A stretch of 64,000 bases of DNA from Aradus depressus (GCA_963662175.1 OY759221.1:38934045-38998044), one strand, 5' to 3'. Shown: positions 21,701 to 33,259, numbered from the stretch's first letter. Numbers and translations are program-made. The notes: a model not told the origin generated them from the sequence alone.

Positions 21701-23448
21701 TGAATGTATCATATATTTTTTTTTTCAGAGAACACGCTCGCGATTAGAAATTTAATAAGAAACACTTTTGATGAGGACCATTTTTTCGATAAGAGTAATA
21801 TTTTTTGCGTAAATGGGAGAAATGTTTAAACAAATGGGTTACTAGATGTAATTTTAGAACGGTTTTCGGTATATATTTCGTAAACCGGGCAGCCTTTGAA
21901 AAATCGTTTATTTTTGTCTGATTTCGGCCAAAATAGAATCAGATCTAAGCAGATGTTACATCTTTATTCAAATTTATTGCTACAATTCTTTTCGATTTAG
22001 AGATCTGAGAAGGTCTCTAGGGCATTTAAGATGTCGTTCGGGAAGTGTGGCAGAAGGCACGGACTAGAGAATTAACGTGTGTACTAAAGGAGAAAAATAA
22101 TTTCTTGTACCTGCATTTTGCTAATTCGGTGACAAAGGGAATATTGAAATCAGTGTGATGTTGGAGATGTAATAAGGAGCATTGGTTATTTTATTAAGAA
22201 TTTTGGATTGCAAGAATTGAATGCGCTGAAGATTGGAAATTTGATACATAGACTTGAGTATTGCGTTGTATATTAGTCGTTTTGTTCTCAGAGATAATTT
22301 TGATATTTTTTCTAGTAGAAGAAAATATAATTCTGTAAAATTTTTCGGTTTTATTCAAGAGGTGTAACTAGTATGTGTGAAGTTTCGTATCTAAGGTTTC
22401 AGCATATACAGATAGTTTTATCGAGTGGAAAGTTGCTGATGCAGACTGTGTTCAGAGCTGGAAGGTTGGGCACGGCGAGATGTCCATCCATATACTCGAT
22501 GGCAAGGATTGACACTCACTCCATCTGTTGGTCCGGATCCTACCAGATAATGGACAATTTCTTGTAAAACTATTTAATTATTAAATAATACCTTTAAAAA
22601 AAGCCCTTAACAGTTACATCCTTGTGTATTTGTTTAAATCCTTGTGTTATCGTTAAAAAAAAAAAAAAAATACATTGTATCATATTTATTGCTCTGTTGT
22701 ATTACTATTGTTATTACTAGTATTATTTTTACTTTATTTTATTTATTATACATCATTTTGGTAAAATTGTACATGAAATTAATATATTTTCTATTCTATT
22801 TTCTATCTTTTTTTATTTACTATGCTATCTTTATTTACTACAATTTTCATTATTTGTTCATATGCTTATATATATACTTTTTTAATATTTCAAATATTCT
22901 ATAAAGACCCTGTCTTCTAGTATTTGTATACTAGATACTAGTATATCTTGCAAGAGCATGTTATAATAAAGTATTAATTCATTCGTTCTTGCGCATCCTC
23001 TGTGAACGAATAGTAGGTCATAGAATTCGGGTACCTGCCCCTGCAATCAATCAGATATATATTTTTGAAGTTTTTCACATTTCATTGAGTGTAAAGTAAC
23101 CACTGCCGGGTAGGGTCCACTAGTTGGATCGATCAAGATGAATGTTTCCAAACTAGTTGTCCCTTAACCCATGAGCTGAGCCGAACAAGAACAGGCGTCG
23201 GCAGATCCCAGGAACCTCCCTATCACGGATTCCCGACCTCTCAACAGTACCGGACAGAACCCGCGCTCGACAGGGACCTAACAAGGTTTGAAGCCAATGG
23301 CGTGATTATAGTACTATCTACCGGCCTTAAGGTGAACTACCATCACGGGCAAACACGTTTGGTTAGGGAAGTTTTAATAATTGTTCTCAGATCCTGCGAA
23401 AATGTCACGGGACGAGAGTTGGTATCAGTGTATATTAATATACTTATA
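21701..23448. other. Spacer with unidentified repeat traces
   Basis: 21865-21965 (gttttcggtatatatttcgt; tttcggccaaaatagaatc) resembles 46480-46680 and marks an old dispersed family. 22644-22904 is AT-rich with a chance 86-codon frame. 23100-23420 is less AT-rich (gatcccaggaacctccctat; gacagggacctaacaag) and may be coding debris that I cannot identify. Confidence 0.4.
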
Positions 23449-23794
23449 GGTTAGGTTAGGTTTTATGACTCATGCCCGGGCTTTAACTACGAGGTCATAT
23501 CGCCTACTACCAGAGCGCTCATTCGTCACTCTGGTGGACATGAGCCCGACTCTACTGTGGGAGTCCTAAATTTTGCCTACCCTAAATTTTTATTCATCTA
23601 GGGTAGGGGTCTTTAACGAGTACCTGACATCGTACAGGCTCGGGACCATCGCTTAACGTCCCATCCGAAGGACGGCGTGCTTAAGTTTATTTTACCTCCC
23701 AGATAAAATAAACTAAGGGCCTCGGTCGGGCTACGAACCCACAACCTTGAGCTCAGAAGTCAAGCACGCATACCACTGAGCTACCGGCGCCCTC
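23449..23794 (-). mobile_element. Full-length tRNA-derived SINE (346 bp) with 12-bp target duplication
   Basis: The reference copy. On the - strand it starts gagggcgccggtagctcagt (A box tagctcagtggt, 23772-23783), then a B-box-like ggttcgtagcc (23729-23740), the body (aagcacgccgtccttcggat; gtcccgagcctgtacgatg; gtcgggctcatgtccaccag; cccgggcatgagtcataaaa) and a tail of CCTAA repeats. Both flanks carry aatatacttata (23437-23448 and 23795-23806). It has internal RNA polymerase III promoter elements and no coding capacity. The partner LINE supplying reverse transcriptase is not obvious from the tail. Confidence 0.95.
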
Positions 23795-23934
23795 AATATA
23801 CTTATATGTATGTATAATAATATCATTGTCAGAATATGACAAACACCTTCAATAGACAGGGTAGGCTAGGACTCAATATAACTTCTTATAATGTCCTTTC
23901 AGGCTAAATTATGTCATGATAAATTGCTCTTTTG

Positions 23935-24190
23935 TCTTTATTTATCTAAAGCCACAACTATACATTAAAATTTACAATCAACGGCTGGACTTGAATAGCT
24001 TGAGAGGCAGAACACACAGCGATGAACTCTGTCACTGTACAGGAGATCTCTGTGCCAAACTCTCTTCAAGTCGCGGTGTAAACTCTTGTTTCTAACGTAT
24101 AGCTTTGTATCAGTAGGAATGTTTTGGACTGAATATCTTTATTCTTTAAATGTTCGAAGACTTGTCTGTATCAGATATTTGTAAGACATA
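23935..24190 (-). mobile_element. Jockey-like LINE 3' end
   Basis: On the - strand it has the end of the reverse transcriptase frame (cgaacatttaaagaataaag; agttcatcgctgtgtgttct) and the 3' UTR phrase gccgttgattgtaaatttt before an A-rich end. Matches 18640-19100. Confidence 0.75.
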
Positions 24191-24234
24191 AATATTTATT
24201 CCCAGGGAGGTGGGAGCAGATCAGGGTATTTTTC

Positions 24235-24400
24235 AACTTTTCATTTCACTAGCATAAGGTACTTAATGTGTTAAGTCAATGGGTAAGTTGAATATGTACA
24301 TCGAGTATAATAGAGGAACTATTGTTCCTTGAAGCATGCCGATCAGTTCGGGAGACAGAAAAAAATTGCAGAGCCTTGACGGACTAAAAAAATAAATAAT
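24235..24400 (-). mobile_element. Jockey-like LINE, reverse transcriptase motif fragment
   Basis: The - strand frame (24263-24460) contains MLQGTIVPLLYSMYIFNLP, equivalent to the conserved GxPQGSxLxPLLFxxYxxDLP block of LINE reverse transcriptases. It lies 45 bp from the LINE 3' end above, so the two are parts of one internally deleted copy. Confidence 0.75.
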
Positions 24401-24590
24401 AATGTATATTTTGTATTTATTATTCATAACTTTATTTAAAATAATAATGTTTTTAAACATTATTTAAAACAATAACAGTAAACAAACATTGAAGCATTAT
24501 TTAAAATATAAACAAACCTTTTTAAAACAATACAGTTTTTAAACATTTTCAATAAATAAATGTTTTAAATATGAAATTTCGAAACAATTA
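24401..24590. other. AT-rich spacer
   Basis: Very AT-rich; nothing recognised. Confidence 0.4.
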
Positions 24591-24690
24591 TTTGTCTTCA
24601 GGTAAATAATATCCAGTTTAATGTTACCTAATATTCGATGTGAAGATTCAATTTCTTCATTAATTATTTTTATGTATATGAAGTTTTTTT
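24591..24690 (+). repeat. Single-copy relative of the 50-bp minisatellite
   Basis: atttgtcttcaggtaaataa, then tatccagtttaatgttacct, then aatattcgatgtgaagattc and ttcttcattaatta. This matches one minisatellite unit plus the sequence to the right of the array (26250-26300). Confidence 0.7.
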
Positions 24691-25090
24691 TTTTTTATAT
24701 TCATTTATTTTAAGGCCAAACTATTCAAAAAATGCACAATGAGCGGTTGAACTTATATATAGAAAAAACATTTATATGAAAATCAATGTTTGTTAAATGA
24801 CAGATTTAATAATTCCTTTACTTGCCTGTTTCCATATAAGTAAGTAGTTTTTGTTGTTTATATCTGCTTGAGTTTTTTTAATACCAAATATGTTAATATG
24901 TTTTACGTTTTATTACGATCGCACTCTGTACCCCGCGAGGTGCAGTGTTTAGCATCGCTGTTGGAATCTTCTTCCATTTGAAATGTAGAGGAATATATAT
25001 TACATTATATATATATATTGTTCATTAATAAAATCTTGTTAAAAAGAAAATACTTTCAACAAATTAATAAACAATATTCAAAATGACAAA
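24691..25090. other. AT-rich spacer between progenitor and array
   Basis: No gene. (TA)-rich near 25000-25017; the rest is unremarkable. Confidence 0.4.
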
Positions 25091-26250
25091 TTTCTTACTT
25101 AACTGTATATATTTGTCCTGAGATAAATAATATCCATTTTAATCTTACTTATCTGTATATATTTGTCCTGAGATAAATAATATCCATTTTAATCTTACTT
25201 ATCTGTATATATTTGTCCTGAGATAAATAATATCCATTTTAATCTTACTTATCTGTATATATTTGTCCTGAGATAAATAATATCCATTTTAATCTTACTT
25301 ATCTGTATATATTTGTCCTGAGATAAATAATATCCATTTTAATCTTACTTATCTGTATATATTTGTCCTGAGATAAATAATATCCATTTTAATCTTACTT
25401 ATCTGTATATACTTGTCCTGAGATAAATAATATCTATTTTAATCTTACTTATCTGTATATATTTGTCCTGAGATAAATAATATCCATTTTAATCTTACTT
25501 ATCTGTATATATTTGTCCTGAGATAAATAATATCCATTTTAATCTTACTTATCTGTATATATTTGTCCTGAGATAAATAATATCTATTTTAATCTTACTT
25601 ATCTGTATATATTTGTCCTGAGATAAATAATATCCATTTTAATCTTACTTATCTGTATATATTTGTCCTGAGATAAATAATATCCATTTTAATCTTACTT
25701 ATCTGTATATATTTGTCCTGAGATAAATAATATCCATTTTAATCTTACTTATCTGTATATATTTGTCCTGAGATAAATAATATCCATTTTAATCTTACTT
25801 ATCTGTATATATTTGTCCTGAGATAAATAATATCTATTTTAATCTTACTTATCTGTATATATTTGTCCTGAGATAAATAATATCTATTTTAATCTTACTT
25901 ATCTGTATATATTTGTCCTGAGATAAATAATATCTATTTTAATCTTACTTATCTGTATATATTTGTCCTGAGATAAATAATATCTATTTTAATCTTACTT
26001 ATCTGTATATATTTGTCCTGAGATAAATAATATCTATTTTAATCTTACTTATCTGTATATATTTGTCCTGAGATAAATAATATCTATTTTAATCTTACTT
26101 ATCTGTATATATTTGTCCTGAGATAAATAATATCTATTTTAATCTTACTTATCTGTATATATTTGTCCTGAGATAAATAATATCTATTTTAATCTTACTT
26201 ATCTGTATATATTTGTCCTGAGATAAATAATATCTATTTTAATCTTACTT
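25091..26250 (+). repeat. 50-bp minisatellite, 23 full units
   Basis: The exact period is 50 bp (aatcttacttatctgtatat, atttgtcctgagataaataa, tatcyatttt) from 25091, with a partial 24th unit at 26241. Nearly all units are identical apart from one site (tatcc or tatct) and one unit with 'acttgtcctg' (25391). The tatct form occupies units 7, 10 and 15-23. The first unit is slightly diverged (tttcttacttaactg). No spacer/repeat alternation, so not a CRISPR array. Confidence 0.97.
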
Positions 26251-26356
26251 AATATTAGGTGTAAAGATTTAATTACTTCATTAGCTACTTGAATGTGTAC
26301 CGGAAAAAAGGAAAATCATGACAGGTTAGTCTGCCAGGAGTCGAAGGGGCTATTAT

Positions 26357-26812
26357 ATGTTTCGAATGGACCTCAGATGTTTTTGCACAGATTCATGTTG
26401 TCAAATTAATATTGTCGCTGTTAGTTGGTGGGCTGCTGCTTTGCACTCAGGGACCAAAACATCCTATATTCTTATCCCTTTCCTGGAAGCGCTGGGGTTT
26501 CACCTTACTTTTTTGCCTGATAAGTTTACACTACCAATATCAAGTCCTTCATGAAGGACCCAATCTTCCAGTTTCCTTAACGAATCTGAGAATGCTCCCG
26601 TGGTACATTCTTCTAAAATCTTCCTCTATGACCTCTGCAAAAAATGTTGAATTTCATCCGAGCATATATTTAAGAAGTGTACAGCCGTCTTGTCTTCTTC
26701 TTCACATCTGTCACATGTAGTACTGTCCTTGACCCCTACAGTATGTACGGACCGTGTCCTGTGAGAACTCCTTTTAATTGCCGAAGCTCGTTCCTCTTGA
26801 GGTTCAGAATCC
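26357..26812 (-). mobile_element. LINE C-terminal end with zinc-knuckle-like block (R1/Jockey/LOA type)
   Basis: On the - strand the translation gives LKRNELRQLKGVLTGHGPY, then TTCDRCEEEDKTAVHFL followed by a later Cys. This is the CxxC...H...C region found after reverse transcriptase or RNase H in Jockey/R1/LOA elements. Several stops and frameshifts are present. Small frames on the + strand are shadows. Confidence 0.65.
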
Positions 26813-26814
26813 CA

Positions 26815-26869
26815 ACCAGAGCGATGAGAGAGCGCTCTGGTAGTAGGCGATATGGTCTCGGAGTTAATA
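26815..26869 (+). mobile_element. SINE fragment
   Basis: gagagcgctctggtagtagg and gatatggtctcggagttaat, a 55-bp piece of the SINE body adjoining the LINE remnant. Confidence 0.75.
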
Positions 26870-26986
26870 AGAAGGAGGAGAGACAGGCTTTTGGTCGAAG
26901 GAAACTAACTTGTCGAATTTCTGCCAAGCTTTCGACTGAGTAAGCTATTTCGATGTAAAAAAAAATAAATAAATAAAGTCAATATA

Positions 26987-28185
26987 CAGGGTGTTTATTT
27001 TATCTTGACCCAGGTAAATAACTCGAAAAATAATGATTTTCTCAAAAAAAGCTTGAGACAAAAAATGTGGATTAGAATTGACCGCATTATTTGCTATAAT
27101 CTAATTTTTAAACAAATAAAAATTGTTAATGTTTTTTATGATTTAAAAAAAAAAAAATTGGTTTTGACTGTTAACCAATTTTTTTTTTTTCTTTTTTCGC
27201 ATATTTAGATTTCTGGGGAAACATAAAGGGGAGGGTACATGAGACATTTTTTTGTTAGACCAATATTAAACCTAATAAATAAATTTTATTGTAGTTAATG
27301 TTCGAACTGATGTCCTGCAACTTCAATACATTTATTAATTCTATTTAGAAATGAATCATGACAATTTAGCAATATTTTTGTTTCAATGTTATTATTTATT
27401 TTTATTTTTCTAGTTTCTTTTATTTATAATTCCTTAATTTTATTATTAATATTTCCTAGTGGTTTATTTCAATGAACAATAATTATATAATTCATTCTCC
27501 AGTATTAATATTGTCATAAACGTTAATAGAGTTAAATTTATTAATATTAATAACCCAAAAGACTAAAAAATTGAGAGTTTTTCAATTTTGGAAAGAGTGA
27601 ACATGATCTTTGCTTATGGTGAATCAGTCAAAAATGTTAATCAAGCAATAAGGATTTAGGCTATTAATTTTTCTGATAGAAATATTCCATCTCGTAGAAC
27701 ATTTAATCGTTTGGTTAGAGCATTTGTTGAAAATGGGAGTGTGCAAGCAAAAATTAAAAAACGTCGATCAAATGTTACGGATGTTAATAATCACATTGCA
27801 GTGCTAGCTGCAGTTCAAGCTAATTATCATGATTCATTTCTAAATATAATTAATATATGTATCGAAGTTGCAGGACATCAGTTCGAACATTTACTTCAAT
27901 AAAATTCATTTATTAGGTTTAATATTGGTCTAAAAAAAAAAATTTTCATTTAACCTCCCCTTAATTTTTCTCCAAAAATCTAAATATGCAAAAAAAAAAA
28001 TAGGTTGACAGTCAAAAACATTTTTTTTTTAAATTAAAAAAAACCTTAAAAATTTTCATTTGTTTAAAAATTAGATTACAGCATATAATGCGGTCAATTC
28101 TAGTCTACATTTTTTATCTCTAGCTCTTTTTGAGAAAATCATTATTTCGAGTATTTACCTGGGTCAAGATAAAATGAACACCCTG
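26987..28185 (+). mobile_element. DNA transposon with about 380-bp terminal inverted repeats and a DUF4817-like transposase remnant
   Basis: It begins CAGGGTGTTTATTTTATCTT and ends with its inverse (aaaatgaacaccctg), with TA on both sides (26985-26986, 28186-28187). The inverted repeats extend to about 27371 on the left and from about 27818 on the right. The centre encodes a helix-turn-helix-like stretch (PSRRTFNRLVRAFVENGSV, then KIKKRRSNVTDVN, then IAVLAAVQ) as in arthropod transposases with a DUF4817 domain. The frame then reaches CIEVAGHQFEHLLQ and a stop, the usual C-terminus of this transposase group, inside the right inverted repeat. The catalytic middle is missing, so this copy cannot transpose alone. 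The 63-codon frame at 27711-27902 is the visible remnant. Confidence 0.8.
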
Positions 28186-28627
28186 TATATGGATACTATG
28201 TTATGGTCTAATGGAAATAGATATTCATATTCTTATTAAGTAGCACAGGCAAATACATAGTATATCTCGGATGGACTGATGATAACCGCACGTGTGGTGG
28301 TCGGCTGGTACACGTGTATCTTGAGACTGGTCGGATGAAAACAGGTCGCTGACCAACTGACACACTCTGGCAGTTCAAAAGTGAGTCTCCTTTAAACTTA
28401 GTCGCCCCTCCAGCAGCATAGTAGACGAAAATATTCAGCAGAGCTAGGTATAGTAGTCGCTTGCCAACTTACTATCGCTCTGATTCAGATCTTTCTGTTT
28501 CGCTGTGTTGGTGGGATGATTTTAAGGAAATCCCTTCAATTAAAATGTAAAAAAAAAAAAAAAAATACAATAAAAGTTATCCAGTTTAGAGCAGAACTCA
28601 ATTTAGATTAAGGATAGTATATACACA
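28186..28627. other. Spacer
   Basis: No gene. 28270-28420 is less AT-rich (acgtgtggtggtcggctggt) without a frame. An A-run is at 28548-28565. Confidence 0.4.
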
Positions 28628-28928
28628 CAGAGGGCACCGGTATCTCAGTGGTATGCGTGCTTGCCTTCTGAGCTCAAGTTCGTGGGTTCAAAACCCGGCC
28701 GAGGCCCTTAGTTTATTTTATCTGGGAGGTAAAATAAACTTATAAGTAAGATGTCAGGTACTCGTTAAAGACCCCTGCCCTAGATGAATAAAAATTAAGG
28801 GTAGATAAAATTTAGGACTCCCACAGTAGAGTCGGGCTCATGTCCACCAGAGTGACGAAAGAGGGCTCTGTTAGTAGGCGATATGACCTCGTAGTTAAAA
28901 GCCCGGGCATAAGTCATAATAACTAACT
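28628..28928 (+). mobile_element. tRNA-derived SINE with 8-bp flanking repeat
   Basis: It starts gagggcaccggtatctcagt (A box slightly altered) with an intact B box in gtgggttcaaaacccggccg. About 45 bp of the body, including the 'ccgtccttcggatggga' block, are deleted. It ends aagtcataataactaacta. The flanks share agtatata (28616-28623, 28929-28936). Confidence 0.9.
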
Positions 28929-28959
28929 AGTATATAACCAATTAAATTTTCAGTCTGCC

Positions 28960-29058
28960 ACCAGAACTAAACGTTTGGGCTGAAAATCAATATGTGACTT
29001 ACACAGGGACTTATGGATCCTCGTACAAAATTTCGTGCCGAAACGTTAATTTTAACAA
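28960..29058 (+). repeat. Dispersed 'acttccccag' family fragment
   Basis: ctaaacgtttgggctgaaaa, tcaatatgtgacttaca and aaaatttcgtgccgaaacgt match the family's middle portion. Confidence 0.55.
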
Positions 29059-29059
29059 A

Positions 29060-29155
29060 AACAGAGATAGTATTTGTTAACTCGTGGCTGAAGGTGGTAG
29101 CAATACCGAAAGTACTCCTATATATTTTTGTGAAATAGACAATAATTTTTTTAAA
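29060..29155 (+). repeat. Half copy of the 'attgtctatttcac' family
   Basis: gtggctgaaggtggtagcaa, ataccgaaagtactcctata, gtgaaatagacaataatttt. The left inverted arm is missing compared with 47475-47613. Confidence 0.65.
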
Positions 29156-30913
29156 AAATTTAACCTCATTAATTGGCACTTGACACATGTTGATTGATTT
29201 GATTCATTTTGTTCTAGATCAATAACTGATAATGTTGACGTTTGTCAGCAGTATGGTTTTCCATACTCCCATGGGTGTCGAAATTGCTTTAAATTTCATT
29301 CATAATAGAAATTATAAAAAAAAAATTGAAGACCAGAAAAAAAGTAAAAGATATATTTAACTTTACTTTAGTTGTAACGGCAGGAATTAACGCCCTGATG
29401 TTTATCGAGCCAACCCACACTTTACTTTATGCATTTAATTTTGTAAACACAACGTATTTCTCATTATAAACAAACAGTGTTTAGTCAACAACGTTCATAA
29501 TGTAAACACACGGCTAATCCCTGTCTGAGTCTGATACTCAGTCCCAATTTCACTATTTTCACCACACTGTTGTTGTCAGCATAAAGATATTTATCATTTT
29601 ATTTTTATTTTCATCGTGAGCTCACGTTAATATTTTCAGTTTTAATTACAAATGGGGTATTCAAACATTGTCTCTTACTGAACTACTTTCGTTGTACGTA
29701 GTCCATAGTTGATTATATTTTTTATTATGTTACTTTCAGTGACTATTTTTTAACAATATAAATTTATATATACATAGATACCTTCTTTTTGTTTTAAGAA
29801 TTGATATTCTGTTTGTTTTTATTATAGATCCGATATGTCCGATAATATATAATAATTATTTACCCAATTTTTTTGACATATTTAGATAAGAATTTCTTTT
29901 TTAACTCAAGTTAATTTTTAATTTTATTTCGATTAACAAGATTTTTTTTTTTTTTTCGCGTCATTGAATATATATATATATATTCTTATAACATATTATT
30001 TTTTTACATTGTTCTCAGTATTATTATTATTTTGGTCCCCTATATTTTTGTTCTCCGTTTCCCTATCATGTGCTTGTCCAATAGTTAGGAAGCTCCAGCA
30101 AAATTAAATTTATTTGAGGATTTCCCTATTCAAAAGGAATAGGGAGCCTTGAATTAAACAAACAGATGTCAATAAACCTGTGAGGGGGGGGGGGGGGGGG
30201 GGCAGGAATTCTTAAATTCTAATCCAATAAAGCTATTAGTTATTTCGGCCTTAAAAAATACAACAAATTAAAAAATAATCATCAGTCATAAATTACCTAA
30301 AATAATGATAACGGTTAAAGAATAACGAATAATTCATAGAATAAAACCGTAACTTGCTTCAGTAATAAAACACTAATCACTAAAAAATTATTGAATAAAA
30401 ATGTAATCATTAATGTCCAACATTGCGGGGGTCTAGCCATCTAGGGTTTCAAAAAAAGAAACAAGTGAAAATGTTGTTATAATATAATAATGAAAATGTA
30501 CCCGAAAACCAGAGCTGAGATTCTGAACTTTTGGCTGGGCTAATAACCTCATTTCAAAGACAGACTCCACATCCTGGTTCCATCAGTACACTTCTCAAAT
30601 GTACCTACAATACCTCAAATTTGATTCTATTTATCTGAATCTAAGTATTTTTCAAACTTTCTTTTTCAGGACGGGAAGGGACAAAGTCTCATTTATCCGG
30701 ATAAGGAAGGAAAGATATTTTGGCTTTTGAAAATGTTATTAGGCTAATTTTCTCTCTCTTTTGAGTATAATAATATCATCATCGGCAATGTACTTCCCCA
30801 CCATGAATTTTTAAACTAAGTATTGCTATCCCTCAAAACAAATCAATTGTTTGGACAAAGCCTTGCCGATTCTTGTGGTACCCCGATCAGAGCCTCTTAT
30901 GATACCCCTTATT
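29156..30913. other. AT-rich spacer
   Basis: No gene. A run of about 18 G lies at 30184-30202. 30775-30860 has 'ggcaatgtacttccccacc' and 'ttgctatccctcaaaac', a fragment of the 'acttccccag' family. Confidence 0.5.
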
Positions 30914-31048
30914 GAGCCCACCCCTCTAATACTCCTTTTTGAGCCCACCCCTCTAATACCCCTTTTTGAGCCCACCCCTCTAATACCCCTTTTTGAGCCC
31001 ACCCCTCTAATACCTCTTTTTGAGCCCACTCTTCTGGTATCCGTTTTT
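30914..31048 (+). repeat. 27-bp minisatellite, five units
   Basis: gagcccacccctctaatacc plus cctttttcontext repeats with starts at 30914, 30941, 30968, 30995 and 31022, an exact 27-bp period. As 27 is nine codons, both strands show short repetitive open frames; neither looks like a gene. Confidence 0.95.
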
Positions 31049-31204
31049 GTACTCTACCTCTGATACCCCATTTTCCTGTTTGAGGGGGTTAGTCTACCTT
31101 ACACTTCTCCTCTGACTATAGGATGAACTTTTTTGAAGGTCGAATTTTTCCTCGGCGAGATGTGGGTGGGAGCCTTTGTACCGTCAGTGCGTCATTCCTA
31201 CTAA

Positions 31205-31705
31205 CTGCCTGACATATTCTGTAAAAAAAATTAAAATAAAATAAAATAATAAAAATGAATATGACATGAAAGGCTTGAGAGAGTAAAAACAGCCAGCGGT
31301 GAACCCTCGTGGCATCACTTCATACCAGGAGATCTCTATGCCAAACTCTATTTAGTCTTCTTGGGGGATTGTGGGTAAATTTGCATTTAGGATTATGCGA
31401 ACTTCCGGATTGGTGTGTAAGTAAATTTTGGTGTAGAAACGTTGGTATAAAACTTTAATGGTTGTGTCTATGGGTGTGATGCTCAAGTCGCGGTGTAAAG
31501 TCTTGTTGCTAACGTATGGTGGACATTGCGTGATCAGTCGGAGAGTCTTGGATTGAAATACCTGTATTCTTTTGATATTCGAAGTCATGGCTGTACCATA
31601 TATTTGTAAGCCATAGGTCCAGAGAGGTCGGAGAAAATAGGTATAACAATTCAGTTTTTGTTGAGTATATAATTTAGAATAATTATAATTACATTTATTT
31701 TTCAT
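31205..31705 (-). mobile_element. Jockey-like LINE, C-terminal end and 3' UTR
   Basis: The - strand frame (31352-31705) gives LRPLWTYGLQIYGTAMTSN, IKRIQVFQSKTLRLITQ and PEVRIIL. The 3' UTR (gaagtgatgccacgagggtt; ctctcaagcctttcatgtca) matches 18940-19010. The element is 5'-truncated. It is close to the copy at 18560. Confidence 0.85.
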
Positions 31706-31720
31706 CTCACATGTGTTTGT

Positions 31721-31835
31721 ATTCTAAGATTTAATATCGGTTGATCTAAAAATGTATAAGCTATTTTTATGTAAAACATTTTATGACGTATCCAATTATC
31801 ATGTTATGATTTAACAGAAATAAATATTATTATTA
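31721..31835 (+). mobile_element. LINE-like 3' end, 'taacagaaataaatatt' family
   Basis: tattctaagatttaatatcg, atgtataagctat, tgacgtatccaattatcatg, tatgatttaacagaaataaa and a (TTA)n-like tail. The same order is at 44032-44160 on the - strand, and shorter versions are at 37806-37900, 38760-38800 and 59268-59285. No coding part is present. Confidence 0.65.
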
Positions 31836-32199
31836 GGTTATTGGTGAATTGGTGAATTGTGATATATCTTAAAATTTTGAGAAATTGAGGTAATAACAAT
31901 TCTGTGAACTGTTTTGTTGAGACTGCTCTTCTGATCTTCAGCCGGAGGTTCGTGTGCTACTTTTTTTTTTTCGAGTATTTTTTTTTGACCGCTTTCCCAT
32001 GATCCGAAACTGAGAATGAACTGAGCCGAATGCCACTCCTTCTTCAGTGACCCCTTAATGCCATCCACTAAATGTCCGGGAATCCGAAAACATGCATTTC
32101 CGCTATATTTCGAAATATTTCCCCCACAGCCACCCCATCCTTCCCTCTCCTGAATTTTGAGCTTTCACTATTTTTTTGATTCTCTGAAACAACAACAAA
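31836..32199. other. Spacer
   Basis: No gene. A 76-codon - strand frame (31838-32068) has no recognised features. Confidence 0.4.
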
Positions 32200-32900
32200 A
32201 AAAAAAGTTGTTGAATTACCGGCTATGTACTTCCTCAGAAACTTTTAATCAAATATGTTTTTGCTCTCCCTCCAAAAACAATCGTCCTTCAGGGCTAAAA
32301 ATGAATAGTTGACTTACATAGAGGTATCTAAATAATTCTAAATTATGCCATTACGTAAACTTCATCGGCAGTTATTACAGTTTTAAAATTGAGTCCCTTT
32401 CTCTGATCCACTCTCCCTTTGGCCGATTTTAGGGAAAATTGATAGACGTCATCCTTGAGAAGAAATAAGATGGATCCAGTCATATACATAATATAAATCT
32501 AATTACTAAGACAGGGATCTTCATCGAAAGTAGTCCTCAATGATTTGCAAAGAAAAAAAGTAGTCGGTGAATAACAGGCTATGTACTTCCCCAGAATTAA
32601 TCAATTACGTTTTTTGATGTCAACTAATGAATCGAAAATGTGTATCCAGAGGTCCCCAGAGAGGAGGGCTTAACAGAAAAACTTTAATAACTGCTGTTAA
32701 AATGAATGTATCAACACAAAAGTTCAAACCCTCATAAGGAAGACACCTATTAATTTTCAGCGAAATCAGTATAAGAGAAGTATAACATGTAAGTCAAATA
32801 TTGATTTTTAGCCCACATGGGGTTGATTGGTACTAGAAGGAGAGCGACAACTTGATTGGTTAATTTGTGTTGGGGAAGTACATGGTAATTACACCGATTT
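32200..32900. repeat. Dispersed 'acttccccag' family, two copies in opposite orientation
   Basis: 32205-32470 reads forward (ggctatgtacttcctcagaa; ctctccctccaaaaacaatc; ttggccgattttagggaaaa), a short second forward start is at 32555-32630, and 32640-32890 reads in reverse (ctttaataactgctgttaaa; gaatgtatcaacacaaaag; aatttgtgttggggaagtac). The opposite orientation gives a large imperfect inverted repeat. Confidence 0.65.
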
Positions 32901-33259
32901 TTTATTTTTTATTTATTCAAAGTTAATAATTTAAAAAACTTAAAGATATATTTTACTTGTTTTGACAAAATGCTCCGAAATAGGCCTTAGCGTACCTGAA
33001 ACAGACATAAGGACATGATAAGTTACATCAAAAACATACCTATATCATACTTCCCCCAGCTCTATGAAGTACCTATAGAAGAAGTTATGTAATCAGTCAG
33101 CAATTCCTTGTTGAATTCTCAGCGCAATTGCGGAATTTACCTGGGAAAAAAAACACTATGATGCCACAATCCAGATTTGTGTCCTCTCTTGGTCCTTTCG
33201 GGCTTCGAAGTTAAACGCGGGTCCTAAAATGGGGGAAGATTTGTCCCCTGGCTACGCCA
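32901..33259. other. Spacer with a possible hAT-like end
   Basis: No gene. gtcccctggctacgccatt at 33238-33256 resembles the right end of the hAT-like element at 6888-7651, but no matching left end is clear. Confidence 0.4.

Noticed and set aside
22644..22904. 86-codon + frame rich in Tyr, Ile and Phe
   Set aside because: Translation of AT-rich sequence; no signal or membrane topology worth supporting.
25091..26250. CRISPR array
   Set aside because: The 50-bp units are contiguous with no unique spacers, and the window is eukaryotic.
30826..31063. Opposed 67- and 70-codon repetitive frames
   Set aside because: Consequence of a 27-bp period divisible by three.
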